Shown here: piece after piece, positions 7,881-15,699 of the stretch
Position numbering within the stretch: position 1 is the stretch's first letter
Layout: each line of letters starts with the position of its first letter
Source of the DNA: Anaerolineae bacterium
Lineage (GTDB): Bacteria > Chloroflexota > Anaerolineae > UBA4142 > SHND01
Length of the DNA: 53,785 bases
Reading direction: 5' to 3'
Assembly (NCBI GenBank): GCA_022072245.1
Contig: JAJVIA010000008.1
Location: 22,871-76,655, forward strand
The notes under the pieces: generated by a model
Databases searched by the model: none
What the model saw: only the letters and a program-made list of their open reading frames with translations
Told to the model about the DNA's origin: nothing
Program-made: the position numbers and the translations under genes

Positions 7881-9045
7881 CCAGCGCCTCTTGATACAAC
7901 GCTTCGTACTGCGCGACAGAATTTTTCCAACTGTGACGTAACGCCCACGCGCGCGCCTTGCGCGCCAACGCGCCGCGCAGAGTTTCATCGCGCAGCGCTC
8001 TAACGCACGCGGCGGCGAATGATTCGGCGTCGTCCGCCAACAAGAATTCCGCGCCGTCGCGCGCGGCGATGCCTTCCATCGCCGCCGAGGTCGCCACCAA
8101 CGCCTTGCCCATTGCCAGCGTTTCCAATACTTTGAATTTCATGCCGCCCGCTTCCAAAATCGGCGCGACCAAAACGTTTTGACTCGCCACATAGGGGCGC
8201 ACATCGTCCACCGTGCTGGTGACGCAAATACGCGGCGTTTGCGCCAGCGCGCGAATTTCGGCGGACGGATTGCGCCCAATCAGCGTAACGGTCGCTTGCG
8301 GCAGTTGACGCGCAATGCGCGGGAAAATCGTTTTGACAAAATACAGCGCCGCGTGTTGATTCGGCGCGTAATCCAGCGCGCCCAAAAAACCGATGCGGTC
8401 CGCCCCAACGGGTTCCGCTTGCGGCGCAAAATACTCTGTATCCACGCCATTGGGAATCACGCGCGCGTTCAAATTGGGCGCGAGCGTTTGCAGCGCGGCG
8501 CGTTCGCGTTCCGTCACCACGCAAAGACGCGTCGCGAGCGGATAATATCGCGTTTCAAAGCGGCGCATCTTGCGCGCCTGCACGCGCATCGCGCCGCGCA
8601 TCCGCCAATCCGCCGCGTGCCGCGCGCGGTCTTGCAATTGCGTCGTCAAAACATCGTGCGGCGCCAGAACCGTCGGCGTATTTTTCAAAGCATCGGCATA
8701 CGGCGCCAACACGCCCGTATCCAGATGCGCGACGTGAATCGCGGCGCGCGCCGCAATTTCGGGCAGCGCCGCGCGCAGTTCCGCCGATTCGTGTACGCGC
8801 GCCCACAATGGGAGCGCGTCAAAAAAACTGTACGTCCATTTGCGCCAACGCGGCGCGACGCGCTGCGAAAAAAAATACGCGTTTTGAAAATACGGCTGCG
8901 GCGCGTGGGCGTCCGACGCCGCGCTCAACGTTGCGAGCGTCAACGTGTGTCGCGCCGCCAAACCGCGCGCGAGGTTGGCTATCATCACCTGCGCGCCATC
9001 GCGCGGCGGAAAGGGCGGCGCGGGCGTAACAAACAAAATGTTCAT
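7861..9045 (-). CDS. Family 4 glycosyltransferase (exosortase-associated/Stp1-like type)
   Basis: A GT-B glycosyltransferase of 394 residues starting MNILFVTPAPPFPPRDGAQ. Features include the donor-domain segment RIGFLGALDYAPNQHAALYF (near residue 225) and the nucleotide-sugar site EAGGMKFKVLETLAMGKALV (near residue 295), in which the usual first Glu region reads EAGGMKFK. That variant is typical of the GT4 subgroup often seen in EPS and exosortase-associated loci. Its stop overlaps the next GT4 gene by 20 bp, and its start overlaps the end of the preceding GT4 by 4 bp (9042-9045). Substrate is unknown. Confidence 0.9.
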   Translation of the reverse strand: MNILFVTPAPPFPPRDGAQVMIANLARGLAARHTLTLATLSAASDAHAPQPYFQNAYFFSQRVAPRWRKWTYSFFDALPLWARVHESAELRAALPEIAARAAIHVAHLDTGVLAPYADALKNTPTVLAPHDVLTTQLQDRARHAADWRMRGAMRVQARKMRRFETRYYPLATRLCVVTERERAALQTLAPNLNARVIPNGVDTEYFAPQAEPVGADRIGFLGALDYAPNQHAALYFVKTIFPRIARQLPQATVTLIGRNPSAEIRALAQTPRICVTSTVDDVRPYVASQNVLVAPILEAGGMKFKVLETLAMGKALVATSAAMEGIAARDGAEFLLADDAESFAAACVRALRDETLRGALARKARAWALRHSWKNSVAQYEALYQEALDAFVVR

Positions 9046-10196
9046 GCGGCGGCAAGCAATTGCGCGTACAAGGTTTGTAGCTGTTTCACGCGTTCAGCCA
9101 ACGTAAAATACTCGAGTACGCGCGCGCGTCCGTTCGCGCCCAGCCGTTGACGCAAGGCGGCGTCCGCGAGCAAAGCGTTGACGCGCGCCGCAAGCGCGGC
9201 GGGATCGCGCGGCGGAATCAAAAAACCGGTTTCGCCATCAACCATCGTTTCCAAAGGTCCGCCGACGTTCGTACTCACGACCGGAATGCCGCACGCCATC
9301 GCTTCGATATTCGCCACGCCGAACGATTCAAAATCGGACGGACAGACGAGAACGGCGCTCGCGTTCAAAATGTCGGCAATGTCGCGGCGAAAACCGGCGA
9401 ATATCACGGCGCGCCGCAAACGTTCGTCCGCGTTTACACGCGCATAAATTTCGGCGCGCGTCGCGCGCGCGTCGGGGGTGTTGAATTCCGCGTCGCCGAC
9501 GAGCAGAAAACGCGTTTGAGGAAAGGCGTCGAGAATGCGCGGCGCGGCATCGAGCAAGACGGCGTGACCCTTGACGGACTGGAAACGCGCGAGCATCGTC
9601 ACGAGCGGCGCGTCCGACGCGATTTGAAATTCCGCGCGCGCACGTTCCGCGTGCGGCTGCGGCGCAAACGCTAACGTGTCCACGCCGAACGGCAGAACCG
9701 TTACGCGCGCGCGCAAACGCGCGTTGGCGTCCGTGAGGCGCTGCTGAATAGATTGCGTCGGCGCGAGGATGCGCGCGACAAATTTTTCGACAAACGTCAT
9801 TTTCCAACCGCGTTCCACGCTCCACCAACCATGACAGGTCCACACCAACGGCGCGCGCAGCCAACGCGCAACGGGCGCGGCATAATACACAGTCTCTAAA
9901 TCGTTGCAGTGAATCAAAGCGATCCGTTGGCGACGCGCATACGCATAGAGGCGGCGAAAAAAGGACGGCGTAAGCACAGGCAAAAAACCATATTTGAAAT
10001 ACGGCAGCGCGAACGGAAAAATCTCTACGGGTACGGCGCTTGCGCGCAGCGCGTCCACAAACGCGCCCGGTTCCGCGCAAATAACATGCGGCGAAAATTG
10101 CGCGCGGTCGAGCGCGGTAATATCGGCGCGCAGCGCGCTTTCGCCGCCGCCCAAACCGCCAAGCGTCGAGAGATACAAGATATTTTGCGGCGTCAT
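9042..10196 (-). CDS. Family 4 glycosyltransferase
   Basis: A GT-B glycosyltransferase of 384 residues. The N-terminal domain begins MTPQNILYLSTLGGLGGGES with the acceptor-side glycine-rich loop. The C-terminal donor domain includes LVTMLARFQSVKGHAVLLDA and the EX7E site in SDFESFGVANIEAMACGIPV. The start at 10194-10196 shares one base with the stop of the flippase gene (TGATG). A longer frame reading from 10232 lies inside the flippase gene and is rejected. It is first of three consecutive GT4 genes, which presumably add successive sugars of one repeat unit. Confidence 0.92.
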   Translation of the reverse strand: MTPQNILYLSTLGGLGGGESALRADITALDRAQFSPHVICAEPGAFVDALRASAVPVEIFPFALPYFKYGFLPVLTPSFFRRLYAYARRQRIALIHCNDLETVYYAAPVARWLRAPLVWTCHGWWSVERGWKMTFVEKFVARILAPTQSIQQRLTDANARLRARVTVLPFGVDTLAFAPQPHAERARAEFQIASDAPLVTMLARFQSVKGHAVLLDAAPRILDAFPQTRFLLVGDAEFNTPDARATRAEIYARVNADERLRRAVIFAGFRRDIADILNASAVLVCPSDFESFGVANIEAMACGIPVVSTNVGGPLETMVDGETGFLIPPRDPAALAARVNALLADAALRQRLGANGRARVLEYFTLAERVKQLQTLYAQLLAAA

Positions 10197-11758
10197 CAAA
10201 ACCAAATCATCCGCGTCCGCACATTTCGCCACTGTGCGCGCACCGCAGCGACGTTCAAGACCATGCTCGCGCCGACAAAGCTCAAGCCCCCCGCCGCCGC
10301 GCCCAAACTCACCTGAAGCAACGCCAAAATGATTTCATTGGCAGAGCTATTTGCGGCGAGCCATTGCGCGCAGCCAAACGCGACGATGCCGCCAAGCGCC
10401 GCCGCGCACAACAGCTTGAAAAATTCCAGTATCGTCGCGCGCGCGTCTGTCGCGCGCAAACGCCGCCAAAACTCGGTCGCGCCGACGCCGACAAAGAGAA
10501 TGTCGCCAAGCGATGCCGCCAACGCGACGCCGAATACGCCCCACACGCCGAGCAGCGCGAACGCCAACAGGATACTCGCGCCGGACGAGAGCGCGCTCAA
10601 GATCAAGGGCAAGCGCCGCGTCTTGAACGCGGGCATCCCGCGCACAAGCAAGCCGCCCACGCCGCGCCACGGCAAACCGAACGCGAGTCCCGCCAACGCC
10701 AGCGCGCTATAGCGCGTTGCCGTCGCGTCGAATGCGCCGCGCTGAAACAATAATGCGATGAACGGCGCGCCGAGCGCAATCAAAAACGCGGCGATGGGCG
10801 CAAGCCACAGCGTCACGCGCAGCGCGGTACGATTCCATTGCGCGCTCGCCGCGGCGGTTTTTCCTTCCGCCACTTGGTCGGCAAATTCGGGCAGGTACGT
10901 TGTCCCAATCGCGCCGCCCAAAACCGCGAGCGGGATTTCGGCGAGACGCTGACCGTAACCCCAAGCGGCGACGCTGCCCGCGCCCAGCGTTGAAACCAGC
11001 GCGCGATTCACGAGCAATTCGAGTTGACCGCTCAACGCGCCAAACATGTAGGGCGGCAAATACGTCAAGAGCTGCCACACGCGCGGCTGGCGCAGTTGAA
11101 TTTTTGCCGCCACGCGTTTCCAACGCAAGGTGCGCGCGAGTAAAAAAATTTCCAGCGTTATCAAAATCAATAAACGGCCCACCATCAAGCCGCGCACGCC
11201 CTGCTGCAACCATTCTACAAAAATAAAAAACGCCAAGAGGTTCAACAGCGCGACCAAAAAGGTATTTAACGCCGCCGTCGCAAAATCGCGATAGGCATAA
11301 CAAATTCCCAACAGCAAGCCCGCCGTCGCGTAATAGATCAAGCCCGGCAAAATCAAGCGCGTCAATTCCACCGCGAGCGCGCGCGTGGCGGGCGCGAAAC
11401 CGGGCGCGAGCCATTCCATCAACCACGGCAGCGCCCACGCCAAAAGCGGCAGCGCCAGCGCCACCGCGCCCGCGACGAGTAACAGCAGCGACAATGCCAT
11501 GCTCCACGCGTCCGCTTCGCCGCGCTCTGCGCGCGCTTGGATAAACATTGGCGTAAAGACGACGCTCAACGTGGCAAGCATCAGCACATATTGCAAAGAT
11601 TCGGGAATCGAAACGGCGAGCGTGTACGCGTCCATTTGCGCGGTCGCGCCGAACGCGCGCGCGATGAGGATGGTCGTGAAAAATTGCAAGACCAGCGCGC
11701 TAGCGTTGGCTAATGCCAACAACGGCGTCGCGCGGCGAAAAAAATGCAACACAGACAT
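10196..11758 (-). CDS. MurJ/MviN-family lipid-linked oligosaccharide flippase
   Basis: A MOP-superfamily flippase of 520 residues with about fourteen hydrophobic helices. The N-terminus carries the family pattern NASALVLQFFTTILIARAFG followed by MDAYTLAVSIPESLQYVLML, and the first loops contain VFTPMFIQ, both characteristic of MurJ rather than Wzx. MurJ flips lipid II for peptidoglycan. In the middle of a GT cluster this copy is more likely a repeat-unit flippase using the same polyprenyl carrier, although a housekeeping role cannot be excluded. It lies between a GT2 gene (5 bp gap) and a GT4 gene (1 bp overlap). The window's other flippase (42531-44024) is of the Wzx type. Confidence 0.85.
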   Translation of the reverse strand: MSVLHFFRRATPLLALANASALVLQFFTTILIARAFGATAQMDAYTLAVSIPESLQYVLMLATLSVVFTPMFIQARAERGEADAWSMALSLLLLVAGAVALALPLLAWALPWLMEWLAPGFAPATRALAVELTRLILPGLIYYATAGLLLGICYAYRDFATAALNTFLVALLNLLAFFIFVEWLQQGVRGLMVGRLLILITLEIFLLARTLRWKRVAAKIQLRQPRVWQLLTYLPPYMFGALSGQLELLVNRALVSTLGAGSVAAWGYGQRLAEIPLAVLGGAIGTTYLPEFADQVAEGKTAAASAQWNRTALRVTLWLAPIAAFLIALGAPFIALLFQRGAFDATATRYSALALAGLAFGLPWRGVGGLLVRGMPAFKTRRLPLILSALSSGASILLAFALLGVWGVFGVALAASLGDILFVGVGATEFWRRLRATDARATILEFFKLLCAAALGGIVAFGCAQWLAANSSANEIILALLQVSLGAAAGGLSFVGASMVLNVAAVRAQWRNVRTRMIWF

Positions 11759-11762
11759 TCAT

Positions 11763-12650
11763 TCAAAAACACGCGCGGGCTATTTTATGTTTCAAACGAT
11801 GCGCCGCCATGCGCGTTTCAAATAAACCGCGCACCAGCCAGTACGCCGGCGCGCCGAAATGTTTGCGATAGTAATACAAAAAACTGTCCCAATAAATCCG
11901 GTGAAATTTTTCTGGCGCGCGCGCCGCCGTACTCGAGCCGCCGTAATGAATCAATTGCGCGTCGGCGACGTAAAACGTTTTCCAGCCGCGCTGCCGCAAA
12001 CGCAAACACCAATCCACCTCTTCGTGATAGATAAAAAATTGCGGGTCGAGCAAACCGACTTGGGAAATCGCGGCGGCGCGCACGAGCAGCGCCGCGCCGG
12101 AAACCGCATCCACTTGGCGCGTTGTCGCGCGGTCCCATTCGGCATACGTATTCTGTCGCCAAACCGGATTGTTGGGAAACAAACGATTGAGCGCCAGCGC
12201 TTCACAGACGCCAAACGCCAGCGTAGGAAAACGATTGGCAGTGCGCTGAAGCGAACCGTCGCCATTCCACAAACGCGGACCGCACGCGCCCGCGTCGGGA
12301 TGCGCGTCCATGAACGCAATCAGAGTATCCAAACAGCGGGGCAAAAGTTTGGTGTCCTCGTTGAGGATCAAGAGATAACGGCCCGCGCCACATTCCAACG
12401 CGCGATTGTGACTTGCGGCGAAACCGGCGCGCGTTTCATTTTCCAAAAGCGTGACTTGGGGAAATTCGCGCTGCACCCGCGCGGCGCTGCCGTCGGTGGA
12501 GGCATTGTCCACCACAATCACTTGCATTTGGGCGCGCGTCGTTTCAAACAGCGAATACAGACAAGTTTGGAGAAGGTCGCGATTGTTGGTATTGACAATC
12601 GAGATTGTCACATCGGGCGGCGCGGCGCGCTCAGGGGTTGACGACGACAT
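11763..12650 (-). CDS. Family 2 glycosyltransferase
   Basis: A GT-A glycosyltransferase of about 295 residues. Visible features are the N-terminal nucleotide site VTISIVNTNNRDLLQTCL, the metal-binding region LLILNEDTKLLP (near residue 100), and the acceptor segment FFIYHEEVDWCLRLRQRGW (near residue 205) of WbbL-like enzymes. The C-terminal basic amphipathic tail suggests peripheral membrane attachment. The ATG at 12648-12650 gives a 20-bp overlap with the end of the upstream glycoside hydrolase; longer starts would extend further into that gene. Its position directly after three secreted hydrolases and before a flippase ties the hydrolases to this block's polysaccharide. Confidence 0.9.
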   Translation of the reverse strand: MSSSTPERAAPPDVTISIVNTNNRDLLQTCLYSLFETTRAQMQVIVVDNASTDGSAARVQREFPQVTLLENETRAGFAASHNRALECGAGRYLLILNEDTKLLPRCLDTLIAFMDAHPDAGACGPRLWNGDGSLQRTANRFPTLAFGVCEALALNRLFPNNPVWRQNTYAEWDRATTRQVDAVSGAALLVRAAAISQVGLLDPQFFIYHEEVDWCLRLRQRGWKTFYVADAQLIHYGGSSTAARAPEKFHRIYWDSFLYYYRKHFGAPAYWLVRGLFETRMAAHRLKHKIARACF

Positions 12651-14097
12651 ATTGCGGCGAACCATCCAACGCAAGACGAATGCGTCCCGGGCGCGGATTC
12701 AAATCGCCGGCGTGATTGTCGCGGATAATTTTGGCGTTGCCGTACAGGTCGGTCACGCTCAAACGTTTCGCGCGAAAATTCATGCGGGCTTTTTTACGCG
12801 GATACGCGCACGGCGATTTTCCGTCGGATTGCGCGCGATTGGACCATGCCACCCATTTCTTTTTGCCGCCCAGCGTAAAGAGATACGCTTCGACGGATTT
12901 ATTTTTTTCCCACCGTTTACTATACGTCCAGCCGTTCATTTGCTGAAACAGGGTTTGATACGCGGTATAAGAGGGCTTCAAATTTTGATTCACGTCCACC
13001 AAACCGTAATACCAAGTCTTGACGGGATTGTCCACAAAGGTCCACCAAGTCATCAATTGCAATCCGCTCGCCATGCCGCGCACATGCGAAATGGCTAAAC
13101 AACGGCTCTGCCCGTCCGCGCCAATCCATCCCGCTTGCGAATCATCGCCCGTTTCGACCACCAAAAGCGGCATGGCAATACCCGCATCCTGCATCCGTTT
13201 TCGAATCGCGGCGGCTTTGGCTTGGATGCCGTGCGAACCCGCGCCGCTGGATTGTCTTTCCCAATACGGGCCGTAAATGTCGTAATAGGTAAACGCGAGC
13301 GCGTCGGCATAGGGCGCGCCACCGGGGCGGGGATGCGCCGCCATATATTGAAAAAGGTTCGGCAAAAAATGATAATCAAAGTGAGAAGGCGGGAGACACG
13401 TGTAACCGGGGGGACACGTCGGAATATCAAAATCGTCAAAGGCGACCGTGATAAAGAGTTGAGCGTCGGGATTGGCTTGATGCACTGCGTCGCGCGCAAT
13501 GCCCGCCATCTCGGCGTATTCGGCATAATCGGGAACGCCATTGGCGTTCAAGTCGCCGTTCACCGTATCGCCAAAACAGCCGCCGGTGTGCAAATCCACG
13601 CGGCTGCCGTCGGATTCATTGTACAAGCCCCAGCGTTTGATTTGCGGATAACGCGCCGCGAGCGCGCCCACAAATTCCGCAAATTCGGCGCGCAGGGTTT
13701 CGTTTGTCGTATCAATGGGACCACACGCGGTATTTGCCGCCCATGACGGATTTTCGGCAACGTACGCCAGCGGAATAATGTCCGCGCTAAATGCGCGATT
13801 AAAATAAGAGTCAAGCAGCGACCAATTGTAATTGGCGGGCGTCGTATTGGTTGGTTCCACCGCGCTCCAATAAACCGCCGTCCGCAAATAGGGCGCGCCC
13901 GTCGCGCGAGCCAACGCCGTGAACGCGGGATTCGCCAAAGTTACGCCGCCGTCGTCCATTGAAAAAAAATCGGGCGTGATGGGCCCATCGGCGAACGCGG
14001 CGCGCGGCAGCGTCATCAAACTCAAGCCCAGCGCGCCCAAAAGCAACCAGCGCCAAATCGTCCAGCCGCGCAATGAATTATTGAACTGTTTGAACAT
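12631..14097 (-). CDS. Secreted clan GH-A-like glycoside hydrolase (PslG-like), paralogue 1
   Basis: A 488-residue exported TIM-barrel hydrolase-like protein, first of three tandem paralogues from the left. A signal peptide or N-terminal anchor spans residues 14-36 (ending AAFADG). The barrel carries the clan A pair: acid/base in WGLYNES (Asn160-Glu161) and nucleophile in LLVVETGDDS (Glu315). Residues 182-193 form a perfect EF-hand-like loop (D-x-N-x-N-G-x-x-D-x-x-E), which is likely to bind calcium. Cys125 and Cys174 are conserved in all three copies; Cys333/Cys430 and Cys228/Cys234 may be extra disulfides. The C-terminal 90 residues look like a beta-sandwich. EPS-operon hydrolases such as PslG trim or release the polymer, so cleavage of the locus's own glycan is the best guess. 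It overlaps paralogue 2 by 20 bp. Confidence 0.78.
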   Translation of the reverse strand: MFKQFNNSLRGWTIWRWLLLGALGLSLMTLPRAAFADGPITPDFFSMDDGGVTLANPAFTALARATGAPYLRTAVYWSAVEPTNTTPANYNWSLLDSYFNRAFSADIIPLAYVAENPSWAANTACGPIDTTNETLRAEFAEFVGALAARYPQIKRWGLYNESDGSRVDLHTGGCFGDTVNGDLNANGVPDYAEYAEMAGIARDAVHQANPDAQLFITVAFDDFDIPTCPPGYTCLPPSHFDYHFLPNLFQYMAAHPRPGGAPYADALAFTYYDIYGPYWERQSSGAGSHGIQAKAAAIRKRMQDAGIAMPLLVVETGDDSQAGWIGADGQSRCLAISHVRGMASGLQLMTWWTFVDNPVKTWYYGLVDVNQNLKPSYTAYQTLFQQMNGWTYSKRWEKNKSVEAYLFTLGGKKKWVAWSNRAQSDGKSPCAYPRKKARMNFRAKRLSVTDLYGNAKIIRDNHAGDLNPRPGRIRLALDGSPQYVVVNP

Positions 14098-15658
14098 AGG
14101 TTGGATTTTGATTCAATTGCAAGGCGATGCGCCCCGAATCCGGATTATGGTCTTCGGGCGAACCATCGGACACGGCGCGCACTGCGCCGTACATATCGGT
14201 CACATTCAACACATTGCCCACGAACGAAACAGAAATCGGCTCTGCGGACGACGACCAAAGGACTGCGACCCCCGCGCCGTCTTTGTTGAATAGATATCCT
14301 TCGCCGCCCCGAACGTTCAACGGTTGAACAAATTGCGCGTCGCCAAGCAGTTTGGCGACGGTTTGAAACGCGCTGTACGAAGGTTTCGGTTTGGCGTTTT
14401 GGTCAATCAAACCGTACTTCCACGTATTGGACGGAGGAGGAGCGGTATCGGGAAAATCTTGGAACGTCCACCAAATCATGTGCGCGATATTACTCCCCAT
14501 GCCGCGCACAAACGTCTTGGCGAGAAAAGCGCTTTGCGCGTCATCGCCAATCGTCCCCGAATCGTCGCCGGTTTCGCTCACCAGCAGCGGCGCAGCCAAG
14601 CCGTACTGCTGCATCAACTTGGTCAACGCGTTCGCTTTGGCGCTGACGCCCTTGCCCTCGGAACGTCCTTCCCAATACGGGCCATAGATGTTGTAATAAT
14701 TAAAACCCAACAGGTCGAAATATTTTTCGCCGGGCGGCGGCGGATTCGCTTGCATATACGCAAACAGGTTGTCGAGAAACTTGGCATTGAAAATGCCGCC
14801 GTTCCCGCCGCCGGGATAACCGGGCGGCGCGGTGGCTTGGTCAAAATTGTCAAACGCAATCGCGCCAACAACCAACTTGGCATCGGGGTTGCCGGCATGA
14901 AGCGCGCGCCATGCCACTTGAAGTTGAGCGGCATAATCCGCGTAATCGGGTTTGCCATTGCCGTCCACATCGTCGCCGCCAAAACAGCCGCCCGTAGAAG
15001 CCGCCTCGCCGTACGCATTATCGGGTTCGTTATACAACGCCCAGTATGTTACATTCGGATACCGCGCGGCGAGTTGGCGCAAAAATTGGTCGTATGCCAA
15101 CAAATCGGAAACGGGTCCGCATTTTGTGGACGCGCCCCACTCGGTATTGTCCATAATTAATACCAGCGGTTCCAGATTGTTGTCAGTCAAAGCGTGAAAC
15201 GCGCTGTCGGCATAGCGCCAATCGTATTTGCCCTGCGTCGGTTCGACTTGGCGCCACGCGATGCTGGTTCGCACCATCTGCGCGCCGCTCAAAATTGCCA
15301 GCGCGCGAACCTCATCATTGGCGGCGACTTCGCCATTTGAACTGACGCCAAAGTAATGGGTCAGCGGCGGCGCGACGGGGACAGCGGTGGGCGGAGGGGT
15401 CGCGGTGGCGGGCGCGGTAGTGGGCGAAGGAAGCGCGGTGGCGCGTTCTGTCGGCGGCGCTTGCGTGGGCAAAGAGGGCGCGGCGGTGGGCGAAGAAAGC
15501 GCAGTGGGTGTGTCCGGGAGCGCGGTGGGCGAAGAAAGCGCGGTGGGCGATTCAGACGCTTGCGGCGGCGCCAGGACAACAGGCGTGGAGGGCGCAGCGC
15601 ACGCGACCACAATGCTCAAACACGCGATACATGCTGTGAATAAAAGAGTACGAACCAA
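14078..15658 (-). CDS. Lipoprotein clan GH-A-like glycoside hydrolase (PslG-like), paralogue 2
   Basis: A 526-residue paralogue anchored as a lipoprotein. A hydrophobic signal ends in the lipobox VVAC (Cys20), followed by a Thr/Pro/Ala/Ser-rich linker of about 75 residues (to residue 98) made of degenerate SPTALPDTPTA-like units. The catalytic barrel has ALYNEPDN (Asn210-Glu211) and LLVSETGDDS (Glu362). An EF-hand-like loop D-x-D-x-N-G-x-x-D-x-x-D occupies residues 230-241. The Cys pair at 180/225 is conserved, but the second pair (Cys333/Cys430 of paralogue 1) is missing from both positions. The start is TTG at 15656-15658, with a GAGGAAG Shine-Dalgarno upstream. Surface tethering distinguishes it from its neighbours. 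The repeats in the linker are coding, not a DNA repeat array. Confidence 0.78.
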   Translation of the reverse strand: MVRTLLFTACIACLSIVVACAAPSTPVVLAPPQASESPTALSSPTALPDTPTALSSPTAAPSLPTQAPPTERATALPSPTTAPATATPPPTAVPVAPPLTHYFGVSSNGEVAANDEVRALAILSGAQMVRTSIAWRQVEPTQGKYDWRYADSAFHALTDNNLEPLVLIMDNTEWGASTKCGPVSDLLAYDQFLRQLAARYPNVTYWALYNEPDNAYGEAASTGGCFGGDDVDGNGKPDYADYAAQLQVAWRALHAGNPDAKLVVGAIAFDNFDQATAPPGYPGGGNGGIFNAKFLDNLFAYMQANPPPPGEKYFDLLGFNYYNIYGPYWEGRSEGKGVSAKANALTKLMQQYGLAAPLLVSETGDDSGTIGDDAQSAFLAKTFVRGMGSNIAHMIWWTFQDFPDTAPPPSNTWKYGLIDQNAKPKPSYSAFQTVAKLLGDAQFVQPLNVRGGEGYLFNKDGAGVAVLWSSSAEPISVSFVGNVLNVTDMYGAVRAVSDGSPEDHNPDSGRIALQLNQNPTYVQTVQ

Positions 15659-15699
15659 AAGACTTGCTTCCTCTCTCGAAATATGATGACGCGATGTTA

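Noticed and set aside
15361-15600. Direct-repeat-like stretch (tandem GGCGGTGGGCGAAG-type units)
   Set aside because: It codes in frame for the Thr/Pro/Ala linker of the lipoprotein hydrolase; units are irregular and lack CRISPR-like spacer structure.
14078-15658. Carbohydrate-binding module in the lipoprotein hydrolase
   Set aside because: The region before the barrel is a low-complexity linker with no folded-domain pattern.
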